NCBI GenBank assembly: GCA_023228225.1
Contig: JALOBO010000087.1
Span: 1 to 6,050 of the forward strand
Source of the DNA: Clostridia bacterium
Lineage (GTDB): Bacteria > Bacillota > Clostridia > Christensenellales > UBA1242
Direction: 5' to 3'
Length of the DNA: 6,050 nucleotides
The translations under genes were made by a program, and so were the position numbers. Shown here in pieces: positions 1-4,433 of this stretch. The stretch's first letter is position 1. Every line of letters begins with the position of its first letter. A model generated the notes under the pieces. That model made no database searches and was not told the DNA's origin. It saw only the letters and a list, made by a program, of their open reading frames with translations.

Positions 1-918
1 GTATCTTAGGTTAATACTCACCCCTTGACCTGTAGGTGCAAGCTCATGCGTTCCCACCTCAAGCACTCTAGGGTATTCAGCAGAAACCGCACCTTCTTTT
101 ATTATCTGCATAATTTCATTCAGGAGGATGTCGTTGAGTCCTCCACCCACTTTAGCAACTTGAAGCTTTTTTCCATTAACATACTGGTAACAGACAATGC
201 TTTTTACTTTGCCTTCACGCTTCCCATTTCCTAGTTCATACTCGCCTTCCCAAAAAACATCTTCTGTCTTATGATATTTATATTTCATTGCAGGTTCAAA
301 GTAGCTGTTTCTCAGGTCCTTAACAACTATACCTTCAAGCCCACACTTGCCGGAGTTGACTCTATCAAGGAGACCCTGTTTACCTTCAGGAGTAGTTTGC
401 TGGTCTATAAGCATAAGTCTATCAGTTGCTTCTAACATCTCCTTACATGCCAGAAGTGATACTCTACGGCTTGCAAAAGATCTGTCACAAAAACTAAACA
501 CCCCTCCCCCCAGTATATCAAACACCATAAACTGTGCAGGGAACTTTTTAGCATACAGGTCAACATCCTTTTTCCGGTTGCACCTGCTCTCAATACCTTT
601 GAAAGACTCATTACCTTCAGAGTCCAGTACTACAATTTCTCCAAGTAAGGTAATTTTGCTAAAGTCATTATCACCACAGAATTTTCTTACACTAGGCAGT
701 AAATCAGGGAATGTATCAGTATATTCCTGCTGTTCACCGTTCTTAAGAATACCTCTACCATAAATTTCAAACTCTTCTGCCTCAAGGTCCACATTAATTA
801 TACCTGCAGTTCCGTCATACTTTCTTTCAAAAACCTTGTTATCATCATTTACAAGTTCCTGAGCTTTTGCACTGTCAATTACTTTAAGGTCCACAAATGA
901 TTCTCTTGTTATCTGCAT
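1..918 (-). CDS. ATP-dependent DNA ligase (3' end outside window)
   Basis: The 306 codons visible encode a nucleotidyltransferase-type ligase that would seal nicks in duplex DNA through a covalent lysyl-AMP intermediate. The motifs appear in the correct order: motif I ERKYDG at about residues 31-36 with Lys33 as the adenylated lysine, an R-x-G segment (YGRG) near 53-56, motif III GEIVVLD at 93-99, motif IIIa FMVFDIL at 130-136, motif IV EGIVVK at 195-200, and motif V MKYKYHK at 211-217. Residues from about 218 on match an OB-fold domain (GKREGKVKSI, then KVGGGL). The last visible segment (THELAPTG) resembles the C-terminal strand region, so the gene probably ends a little beyond the edge. It starts almost directly with the catalytic domain, like small phage and viral ligases, with no N-terminal DNA-binding domain. 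Its ATG overlaps the stop of the preceding 45-aa ORF (TAATG), so translation is probably coupled. A replication or repair role for the element is inferred. Confidence 0.93.
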   Translation of the reverse strand, partial: MQITRESFVDLKVIDSAKAQELVNDDNKVFERKYDGTAGIINVDLEAEEFEIYGRGILKNGEQQEYTDTFPDLLPSVRKFCGDNDFSKITLLGEIVVLDSEGNESFKGIESRCNRKKDVDLYAKKFPAQFMVFDILGGGVFSFCDRSFASRRVSLLACKEMLEATDRLMLIDQQTTPEGKQGLLDRVNSGKCGLEGIVVKDLRNSYFEPAMKYKYHKTEDVFWEGEYELGNGKREGKVKSIVCYQYVNGKKLQVAKVGGGLNDILLNEIMQIIKEGAVSAEYPRVLEVGTHELAPTGQGVSINLRY

Positions 919-1055
919 TATACCACCGATAGACTTACTTCTTTCATACCCAGCTTTATCATGAGATCTTTAAATTTTTCAGCCATGTTTTGTGTACACA
1001 CATAACTCATATAATACACGTCTTTTCTAGTGTCGAAATATTTCATTATATACAT
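918..1055 (-). CDS. 45-aa small protein upstream of DNA ligase
   Basis: A short ORF beginning MYIMKYFDTRKDVYYMSYV and ending EVSLSVV. Two things support it as a real gene. A strong ribosome binding site (GGAGAT at 1062-1067) lies six bases before the ATG, and the stop codon shares one base with the ligase ATG (TAATG), the usual sign of translational coupling. It has no recognisable domain. It is rich in tyrosine, methionine and lysine, with no membrane segment and no cysteine pair. The C-terminal half (AEKFKDLMIKLGMKEVS) looks amphipathic and helical. It could be a ligase accessory factor, or it may mainly serve to bring ribosomes to the ligase start. Function unknown. Confidence 0.62.
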   Translation of the reverse strand: MYIMKYFDTRKDVYYMSYVCTQNMAEKFKDLMIKLGMKEVSLSVV

Positions 1056-1094
1056 TTCATCATCTCCTTACTATTTTCGTCTACAGCTTCCTAC

Positions 1095-1118
1095 GAGCCA
1101 CTGAGAGGCTCTAGGCTC
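1095..1118 (-). other. Short hairpin with two alternative 3' arms in the ligase leader
   Basis: GAGCC at 1095-1099 can pair with GGCTC at 1107-1111 (7-base loop) or with a second GGCTC at 1114-1118. It lies in a 110-base gap between the MGTNYY-type gene and the 45-aa ORF, about 27 bases before the ribosome binding site. No T-run follows it on the minus strand, so it is not a typical terminator. A leader structure or mRNA processing site is possible. The stem is short and could be chance. Confidence 0.3.
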
Positions 1119-1140
1119 AATTTGTTTTACAGTCTGGTGT

Positions 1141-1150
1141 GTTTATATCT
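1141..1150 (-). promoter_or_regulatory. Possible internal TATA box for the ligase pair
   Basis: On the minus strand this reads AGATATAAAC, a moderate archaeal TATA box. Transcription would begin near 1115-1125 and give a leader of about 60-70 bases before the 45-aa ORF, containing the hairpin described above. It sits in the largest gap of the leftward gene block, which is where an internal promoter would be expected. In a sequence this AT-rich the match alone is weak. Confidence 0.3.
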
Positions 1151-1165
1151 CTGAAATTGTTATAA

Positions 1166-1429
1166 CTAACAAAAATTCACGTCAATAAAGTCATAACCAT
1201 CAATTGTAATACATTTTGTATGTTTTCTGTCTGATTGTTTAGATTCTATCTTGTCCCAAAGTTCTTTGAAGGAAATTTCTTCTCCATACTCATCTGTAAT
1301 TTTACCTGATTTAAATTTCTTCTTTACATCTTCAATTGAGTTATAATTAGCATAATACCTAAAGGTAAACCTCCAGCCAAATGAAGATTTGCCCGGGTGT
1401 TCATCCCCAATGTAATAGTTTGTACCCAT
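1166..1429 (-). CDS. MGTNYY-type phage/mobile-element hypothetical protein (87 aa)
   Basis: The N-terminus MGTNYYIGDEHPGKSSFGWR resembles a widespread family of small phage proteins that begin MGTNYY and then carry an IGKSS-x-GW segment followed by a conserved central part. Here DEYGEEISFKELWDKIE corresponds to the part often seen near the end of that family. As I remember them, family members usually have a Cys-x-x-Cys cluster between MGTNYY and GKSS. This copy lacks it and has only GDEHP, so it is a shortened, probably non-zinc-binding form. The ATG is supported by a GGAGTGAGG ribosome binding site within 1435-1443. It lies 23 bases downstream of the 43-aa zinc-ribbon ORF, probably in the same transcript. 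The biochemical role is unknown; the family points to a mobile-element origin. Confidence 0.8.
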   Translation of the reverse strand: MGTNYYIGDEHPGKSSFGWRFTFRYYANYNSIEDVKKKFKSGKITDEYGEEISFKELWDKIESKQSDRKHTKCITIDGYDFIDVNFC

Positions 1430-1452
1430 ATTACCCTCACTCCGGTTTCATA

Positions 1453-1584
1453 TCACCTGTGCTTCTTCTGAATATCCCTTGAAATAAATTTCCCTTTTAT
1501 ATCATATTTACTACCACAATCCCGACAAACCCACTCATCTGTAAATGCAAGATACATATCATTTGAACAGTTTTTACATTGCAT
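1453..1584 (-). CDS. 43-aa zinc-ribbon protein
   Basis: A very short ORF with two Cys-x-x-Cys knuckles, C3-x2-C6 (CKNC) and C20-x2-C23 (CRDC), separated by 13 residues. This is the classic spacing of a minimal zinc ribbon. The remaining C-terminus is basic (IKGKFISRDIQKKHR), which would suit nucleic-acid binding. A GGTGG ribosome binding site at 1590-1594 lies five bases before the ATG. The gene is followed closely by the MGTNYY-type gene and preceded by a 44-base gap after the 82-aa membrane protein. The same N-terminal ribbon layout occurs in the 109-aa protein further up the block. A role as a small transcriptional or host-takeover factor is inference. Confidence 0.72.
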   Translation of the reverse strand: MQCKNCSNDMYLAFTDEWVCRDCGSKYDIKGKFISRDIQKKHR

Positions 1585-1628
1585 ACTAACCACCTAACCT
1601 TTCTTTATGTGTTACACACTTCTACGCT

Positions 1629-1877
1629 TTAATTGTTTATAAAGTTATCTCTTTCTGGAATTGTAGCAAACCACAAAAGTGCAACAATTCCAATACAGTA
1701 CAAACCCCTTAGAATAAATCCGGCTGTCAGATACCCTATACTGATCCCTAATACAATCCCTAGCATTAGAGCTCTCATATTTATGTTAAGCTGTATATCC
1801 TCTTTCAGTGCTTCATAATACTTGTTTAGTTTGTTCAATTTCCCCACTCCCTGTTTAAATCTTACTTTCTCTATCAA
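1629..1877 (-). CDS. 82-aa membrane protein with two predicted helices
   Basis: Unrecognised. The first ~33 residues are polar and lysine-rich (KFNKL-like, with KLNKLNKYYEALKED). They are followed by two hydrophobic segments at about residues 34-54 (LMLGIVLGISIGYLTAG) and 57-72 (LRGLYCIGIVALLWF), and then by a short polar tail (PERDNFINN). It starts at TTG, whose last two bases form part of the TGA stop of the preceding gene (TTGA overlap), with a GAGAGG sequence just upstream. The first ATG lies at residue 34, at the edge of the first helix, so a shorter product is possible but would lose the whole cytosolic part. It sits directly after a second small membrane protein gene and the two may work as a pair. 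An envelope function is likely, but the exact role is unknown. Confidence 0.65.
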   Translation of the reverse strand: MIEKVRFKQGVGKLNKLNKYYEALKEDIQLNINMRALMLGIVLGISIGYLTAGFILRGLYCIGIVALLWFATIPERDNFINN

Positions 1878-2089
1878 AGCCTCTCAAATACCCAAATAAC
1901 AGGAAAGAAGACAACTTTCCACACAATTGAAAAAGCTTTTCCTGCAAATTCAATGATCTTACCTTTGTGGGGCTGTACATAAAAATCAATACTCTTGCAG
2001 AAGATATAAAGTATAATGGCTAATGTGTCTATAGCTACTGCAACCAGTATGAAAGCTACAAAGACTGTTATAATTATTTCTGTTAGCAT
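1874..2089 (-). CDS. 71-aa membrane protein
   Basis: Unrecognised. The protein begins MLTEIIITVFVAFILVAVAI, a strong N-terminal membrane helix of about residues 4-31. A short basic loop (QPHKGK near 40-44) and a second hydrophobic, aromatic-rich segment (about 56-68) follow. The frame stays open far upstream through the 75-bp repeats, giving a 146-codon ORF. I prefer the ATG at 2089 for two reasons. It lies one base after the stop of the repeat-protein gene (TAACATG), and base changes between repeat copies are mostly silent in the other frame. Its stop overlaps the TTG start of the next membrane protein gene. Small two-helix proteins in elements like this can be holin-like, superinfection-exclusion or toxin-like factors. 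None of these is shown here. Confidence 0.62.
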   Translation of the reverse strand: MLTEIIITVFVAFILVAVAIDTLAIILYIFCKSIDFYVQPHKGKIIEFAGKAFSIVWKVVFFPVIWVFERL

Positions 2090-2090
2090 G

Positions 2091-2408
2091 TTATCTCTTC
2101 CATTTCTGCCTTGTTTGTTCCCATGCAACACCCTTTCTAAAAGCATCGCTTGCAGTACAGACATGGCAGTTGTTGTAAATCTGCCTTGCCTGCTCCCATG
2201 CAACACCCTTTCTAAAAGCAGCGCTTGCAGTACAGACATGGCAGTTGTTGTAAATCTGCCTTGCCTGCTCCCATGCAACACCCTTTCTAAAAGCAGCGCT
2301 TGCAGTACAGACATGGCAGTTGTTATAAATGCACTTTGTATTAAGGATTATGCATTTGTAGTAGTTTCGCATTTCCTGCCTGTACTCTGTTTCTGTTATT
2401 TCTTCCAT
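2091..2408 (-). CDS. Tandem-repeat CxxC protein (three 25-residue repeats)
   Basis: After a leader of about 26 residues (MEEITETEYRQEMRNYYKC), the protein consists of three nearly identical 25-residue units plus a short tail WKR. Each unit has the core YNNCHVCTA followed by a predicted helix AFRKGVAWEQARQ. Each contributes one C-x-x-C pair (CHVC), so the protein may bind metal or form disulfides, perhaps with pairs of repeats sharing an ion. Two extra cysteines lie just before the first unit. I chose the ATG at 2408 because GGAG sits 11 bases before it, inside the end of the preceding gene. An ATG at 2429 or TTG at 2432 in the same frame would add 7-8 residues and overlap the preceding gene. 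Three of the five base differences between copies are silent in this frame, which favours it over the competing frame. The fold is not recognised and function is unknown. Confidence 0.6.
   Translation of the reverse strand: MEEITETEYRQEMRNYYKCIILNTKCIYNNCHVCTASAAFRKGVAWEQARQIYNNCHVCTASAAFRKGVAWEQARQIYNNCHVCTASDAFRKGVAWEQTRQKWKR
2106..2330. repeat. Three tandem copies of a 75-bp unit
   Basis: The copies are at 2106-2180, 2181-2255 and 2256-2330. The middle and right copies differ at a single base and the left copy differs from the middle one at four. The unit is exactly 25 codons long, so expansion or contraction keeps every reading frame. The near identity indicates recent duplication, by slippage or unequal exchange. 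Confidence 0.97.
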
Positions 2409-2412
2409 GGTA

Positions 2413-2742
2413 TCATTTACTCCACTCATCAAGGTATTCTTTAAGTGTATACATTGGGCAGTTAATTAGTTTAGTTATATCTGTTAATGTTAGTCCACGT
2501 TTTACATAGTCAATTATTAAAGCTTTATCATTTGACAAATTCTTTTTCTTGTATCCGCGTTTATAAAAGATTAAAGTTTTAATCTCCGCAGGTGTTAGAC
2601 TAATTTCCTTCCATCGTATTATATTAGCTTTATTCTTTTCTACTGTATCCACAGGTATACCACATGCATCACATATAGCTAAATCACCACCATTATAATA
2701 TGTGAAGTCCTTAGATGAACATACAAAACATTTCTTTTGCAT
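2413..2742 (-). CDS. Zinc-ribbon plus helix-turn-helix protein (109 aa)
   Basis: The N-terminal third carries two cysteine knuckles, C5-x2-C8 (CFVC) and C24-x2-C27 (CDAC), forming a zinc ribbon. The C-terminal part, about residues 70-106, reads as a helix-turn-helix: a helix around KALIIDYVKRG, a turn at LTLTDI, and a recognition-like helix around PMYTLKEYLDEW. The middle is basic (KRGYKKKN near 61-68). Such a layout suits a small DNA-binding regulator and recalls the ribbon-plus-HTH plan of archaeal transcription factors, but it is too short to be TFB. The start is fixed by a near-perfect GGAGGT site (2750-2755) seven bases before the ATG. It follows the recombinase gene, so it could be an excisionase-like or regulatory partner; that is inference from position only. 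Its stop lies four bases before the preferred start of the repeat protein. Confidence 0.72.
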   Translation of the reverse strand: MQKKCFVCSSKDFTYYNGGDLAICDACGIPVDTVEKNKANIIRWKEISLTPAEIKTLIFYKRGYKKKNLSNDKALIIDYVKRGLTLTDITKLINCPMYTLKEYLDEWSK

Positions 2743-2747
2743 ACTTT

Positions 2748-2804
2748 CTACCTCCGTGCTTTAAGTTGTCTTCTGCGTTCCTGCTCTTGTACATATTTAA
2801 ACAT
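2748..2804 (-). CDS. 18-codon mini-ORF between recombinase and zinc-ribbon/HTH gene
   Basis: A tiny basic peptide, MFKYVQEQERRRQLKARR. Its ATG shares one base with the recombinase stop (TAATG), and its stop codon overlaps the GGAGGT site of the next gene. This arrangement would carry ribosomes terminating on the recombinase message onto the ribosome binding site of the zinc-ribbon/HTH gene, as in a coupling or leader peptide. It has no independent ribosome binding site, and it may be a chance ORF filling a 61-base gap. Confidence 0.35.
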   Translation of the reverse strand: MFKYVQEQERRRQLKARR

Positions 2805-3385
2805 TAGATTATTGTTTTATTGTCAACTACTTCCTGCATTTCGCCTTCATTAGGGGTTGAATAGTGTTCCTGAATCACTGCAATTGTGTCACCTGTAAGT
2901 TTAGCAACTTCCTCAACTCTCCACCCTGCAGCCTGGCAGAACTTCACACATGTTGCCCTTAATGCATGGAAGGGTCTTCTTGGGATTTCTGCTTTATCAC
3001 AATATTCTTGTAATCTTCTAAAGCATGTTCTGCCTGAGTAAGTTATCAAGAATGGTGAAGAACTTTTTTTATCTCTTGAGTTTACTAACAATTTAATAAC
3101 ACGCATCATCTCCCTTGAAAGTGGGACTTCATGAATCCGGTTTTTCTTGTGCTCCATAAACTTTAGTTTCCCAGAACCATTAGGAAGCTCCGTAATGTCA
3201 GAAAGCCTTATGCCTGTATTATGTTTCTTACTATACCCTATATCCTCTCTACGTATTCCTGCAGAGATTGCCAGCTTGAATAGAACCTCATCCTCAAGGT
3301 TGTCTATACAGATTTGGAGCTTTTCCCACTCTGACTTTGTTAGGGCTTTTTCTCCAGTTGTGTACCTTGTTCTTTTTTGAAGCAT
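2804..3385 (-). CDS. Compact tyrosine recombinase / integrase (193 aa)
   Basis: A site-specific recombinase of the tyrosine family, which cuts and rejoins DNA through a 3'-phosphotyrosine link. Visible catalytic elements are Arg45 in AGIRREDI, a lysine at about 80 in the HKKNRIHEVPLS hairpin, the H-x-x-R box His139-Ala-Leu-Arg142, and the nucleophile Tyr174 in QEHYSTP. The usual second His/Trp after the LTG motif is Asp165 (LTGDT), an unusual replacement. The protein is only the catalytic domain plus a short lead; the N-terminal core-binding or arm-binding domain of typical 300-400 aa integrases is missing. That size matches FimB/FimE-type invertases and other minimal recombinases. A GGTGAT site at 3391-3396 lies five bases before the ATG. 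It follows the tail-anchored protein gene by 11 bases. It may drive integration of the element or inversion of a DNA segment. Confidence 0.9.
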   Translation of the reverse strand: MLQKRTRYTTGEKALTKSEWEKLQICIDNLEDEVLFKLAISAGIRREDIGYSKKHNTGIRLSDITELPNGSGKLKFMEHKKNRIHEVPLSREMMRVIKLLVNSRDKKSSSPFLITYSGRTCFRRLQEYCDKAEIPRRPFHALRATCVKFCQAAGWRVEEVAKLTGDTIAVIQEHYSTPNEGEMQEVVDNKTII

Positions 3386-3396
3386 ATGACATCACC

Positions 3397-3957
3397 TTAT
3401 AACATAATCCAAATCACTATACCTACTACCAAAAGTACCCATAGCCACGTTGATGACGTTCCAGAGTCTGTAACTTGCTCAGTTGTATATACAACACCTG
3501 CTTCATTGTCAATGTTCTTTATTGAATTTAAGGCTGAGTATAGTTCATCAGCACAAATCCAATATGCATTATTAGAGTCTTTTGAGACATCACTTTCTTC
3601 TGGCTCATCAACTAAATATATTGAAGTGTAGTCATCTGACGCAAAAAATCTCCCTGCATACCAACCATCTCCTGAGTCAATAATTGATAATATAGACCCT
3701 GACTCATCTGTGTACTTTTCACACGCTTTAACCATACCCGCTATAGCACAGCTAACAATTAATTTCTTCTGCCTGTATGAGTATAAAGATATATCAATCT
3801 CATCCGGTAAAAAATCATGAATTACTTGGTTTATCTGGTCTGACTCTTCATCATTAAAACTGTCTACAGCCTCACTATTTATATTATACTTAGTCATCAT
3901 TTTATTTAGTAGAATTCTAGCGTTTTCTTTTTCACCATCTAAACCATACTCTGACAA
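3397..3957 (-). CDS. Acidic protein with a C-terminal membrane anchor (186 aa)
   Basis: Not recognised. The protein is strongly acidic, with clusters such as DSFNDEESDQ near 32-41 and VDEPEESDVSKDS near 115-127. Its only membrane segment is at the very C-terminus, about residues 169-186 (WLWVLLVVGIVIWIML), preceded by a Ser/Thr-rich stretch (TDSGTSST). It is therefore a tail-anchored protein with most of its mass on one side of the membrane. There is no N-terminal signal peptide. The TTG at 3957, five bases after the stop of the preceding gene, gives the longest product but lacks a good ribosome binding site. ATG codons near residues 20-21 are alternative starts. It lies between the HExxHH ORF and the recombinase gene, in tight spacing with both. 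The role is unknown; membrane-bound assembly, host-surface or regulatory functions would all fit. Confidence 0.68.
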   Translation of the reverse strand: MSEYGLDGEKENARILLNKMMTKYNINSEAVDSFNDEESDQINQVIHDFLPDEIDISLYSYRQKKLIVSCAIAGMVKACEKYTDESGSILSIIDSGDGWYAGRFFASDDYTSIYLVDEPEESDVSKDSNNAYWICADELYSALNSIKNIDNEAGVVYTTEQVTDSGTSSTWLWVLLVVGIVIWIML

Positions 3958-3962
3958 GGCTT

Positions 3963-4163
3963 TTATTTTTTTAGCTTTTCCACCACAGTATTATTAGTGT
4001 CTTTTGTATGGTGCATAGATTCATGAATGATAGTATAAGCACCGTATAAATATTCTAAGTAATCTTTACAAACATCCTCTGCAGTGCAATCTTTAGTATT
4101 ACTTACACAGTCATGTATAATATCGTCAGAATTTCTAATAAAACTTATTGTGCTCTTAAACAT
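3963..4163 (-). CDS. 66-aa protein with HExxHH motif
   Basis: First gene of the leftward block. It contains AYTIIHESMHHTKD at about residues 42-55, a His-Glu-x-x-His-His pattern like the zinc site of many metalloproteases. Four further residues, C19, C26 and C32 plus an acidic stretch, precede it. The protein is much shorter than known proteases of this type, lacks a clear third zinc ligand and may have the motif by chance. The frame is open upstream to a TTG at 4214. The ATG at 4163 is clearly preferred because a GAGGAGAT site lies at 4169-4176, and the TTG would fall near or before the predicted transcription start. The C-terminus is basic (VVEKLKK). Function unknown. Confidence 0.65.
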   Translation of the reverse strand: MFKSTISFIRNSDDIIHDCVSNTKDCTAEDVCKDYLEYLYGAYTIIHESMHHTKDTNNTVVEKLKK

Positions 4164-4168
4164 TTTAT

Positions 4169-4176
4169 ATCTCCTC
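4169..4176 (-). promoter_or_regulatory. Ribosome binding site that fixes the start of the 66-aa gene
   Basis: On the minus strand this is GAGGAGAT, five to six bases before the ATG at 4163. It rules out the longer TTG-started reading of this frame. Confidence 0.8.
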
Positions 4177-4184
4177 GTGTTTAT

Positions 4185-4209
4185 GTCCTGCTTTACAAAG
4201 TAATAGGAC
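4185..4209. promoter_or_regulatory. Inverted-repeat operator candidate, copy near the transcription start
   Basis: GTCCT at 4185-4189 and AGGAC at 4205-4209 form a dyad with about two helical turns between half-site centres. It covers the region where transcription from the TATA-like box at 4233-4240 should begin, the place expected for a repressor site. A second dyad with the same GTCC/GGAC cores lies about 91 bases upstream. Confidence 0.4.
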
Positions 4210-4232
4210 GGCAAACAATATAAGCTTTTCGG

Positions 4233-4240
4233 TTATATAA
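4233..4240 (-). promoter_or_regulatory. TATA box for the leftward gene block
   Basis: The sequence TTATATAA is a good archaeal TATA box. Transcription on the minus strand would start near 4208, giving a leader of about 45 bases with the GAGGAGAT site of the 66-aa gene. The box is self-complementary, so direction is inferred from the gene that follows. GGGTGTTTGC lies directly upstream of it on the minus strand. Confidence 0.55.
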
Positions 4241-4272
4241 GCAAACACCCAAAAAAGAAAAATTTAGCTAGA

Positions 4273-4304
4273 AAATGTCCTTTATTATGGGAAGTCGGAC
4301 ATTT
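4273..4304. promoter_or_regulatory. Perfect 8-bp inverted repeat, upstream operator candidate
   Basis: AAATGTCC at 4273-4280 and GGACATTT at 4297-4304 are exact inverse complements with a 16-base spacer. The GTCC and GGAC cores are 20 bases apart, close to the 21 of the copy at 4185-4209. Two similar dyads in one control region point to a dimeric DNA-binding regulator. Confidence 0.5.
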
Positions 4305-4332
4305 ACCATAAGTGTACTTGGCGTTACAAAAA

Positions 4333-4343
4333 CTATATAAAAC
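4333..4343. promoter_or_regulatory. Second TATA-like box, direction uncertain
   Basis: On the plus strand this reads CTATATAAAAC and on the minus strand GTTTTATATAG. Used leftward it would be a second, upstream promoter for the gene block, with a start near 4308 next to the dyad at 4273-4304. Used rightward it would give an antisense or non-coding transcript, since no plus-strand gene follows. Confidence 0.35.
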
Positions 4344-4433
4344 CGTATACCTAGTTTTTGATGTCTAAAAGGCTCGTTTGATAAGACGTTTTAGGGTGTT
4401 TGATACTTTCAGCTAAAAGAACAAAATTTTAAG

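Larger units (their letters stand above)
4242..4402. repeat. Inverted repeat enclosing a promoter-like segment
   Basis: CAAACACCC at 4242-4250 is perfectly matched, inverted, at 4394-4402. Allowing two mismatches extends the arms to 4242-4257 and 4387-4402 (14 of 16 matching). The roughly 130 bases between the arms hold a TATA-like sequence and a GTCC/GGAC dyad. The arms could be binding sites of a regulator, recombination sites or coincidence. Confidence 0.55.

Noticed and set aside
25..763. Plus-strand ORFs at 25-234 and 347-763
   Set aside because: They lie antisense to the DNA ligase, whose catalytic motifs are clear on the minus strand.
1081..1120. tRNA or structured RNA gene in the gap before the ligase pair
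   Set aside because: Only a five-base stem can be drawn; no cloverleaf, T-loop sequence or acceptor pairing is present.
1608..1618. Small palindrome TGTGT-T-ACACA before the 43-aa gene
   Set aside because: It is only five bases per arm, with no second copy and no promoter nearby, so chance is likely.
2090..2314. N-terminal extension of the 71-aa membrane protein through the repeats (146 codons)
   Set aside because: It is open because the 75-bp unit has no stop in that frame. Differences between copies are mostly amino-acid changing there, and a good ATG follows the neighbouring stop.
2106..2330. CRISPR array
   Set aside because: The copies are directly adjacent with no spacers and encode a protein repeat.
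2016..2444. 142-codon plus-strand ORF across the repeats
   Set aside because: Another frame kept open by the repeat unit. It opposes all neighbouring genes and shows no recognisable protein features.
3147..3631. Plus-strand ORFs at 3147-3380 and 3377-3631
   Set aside because: They are shadows of the recombinase and tail-anchored protein genes, without ribosome binding sites or domains.
4164..4214. TTG start at 4214 for the 66-aa gene
   Set aside because: The ATG at 4163 has a strong ribosome binding site, and 4214 lies at or before the predicted transcription start.
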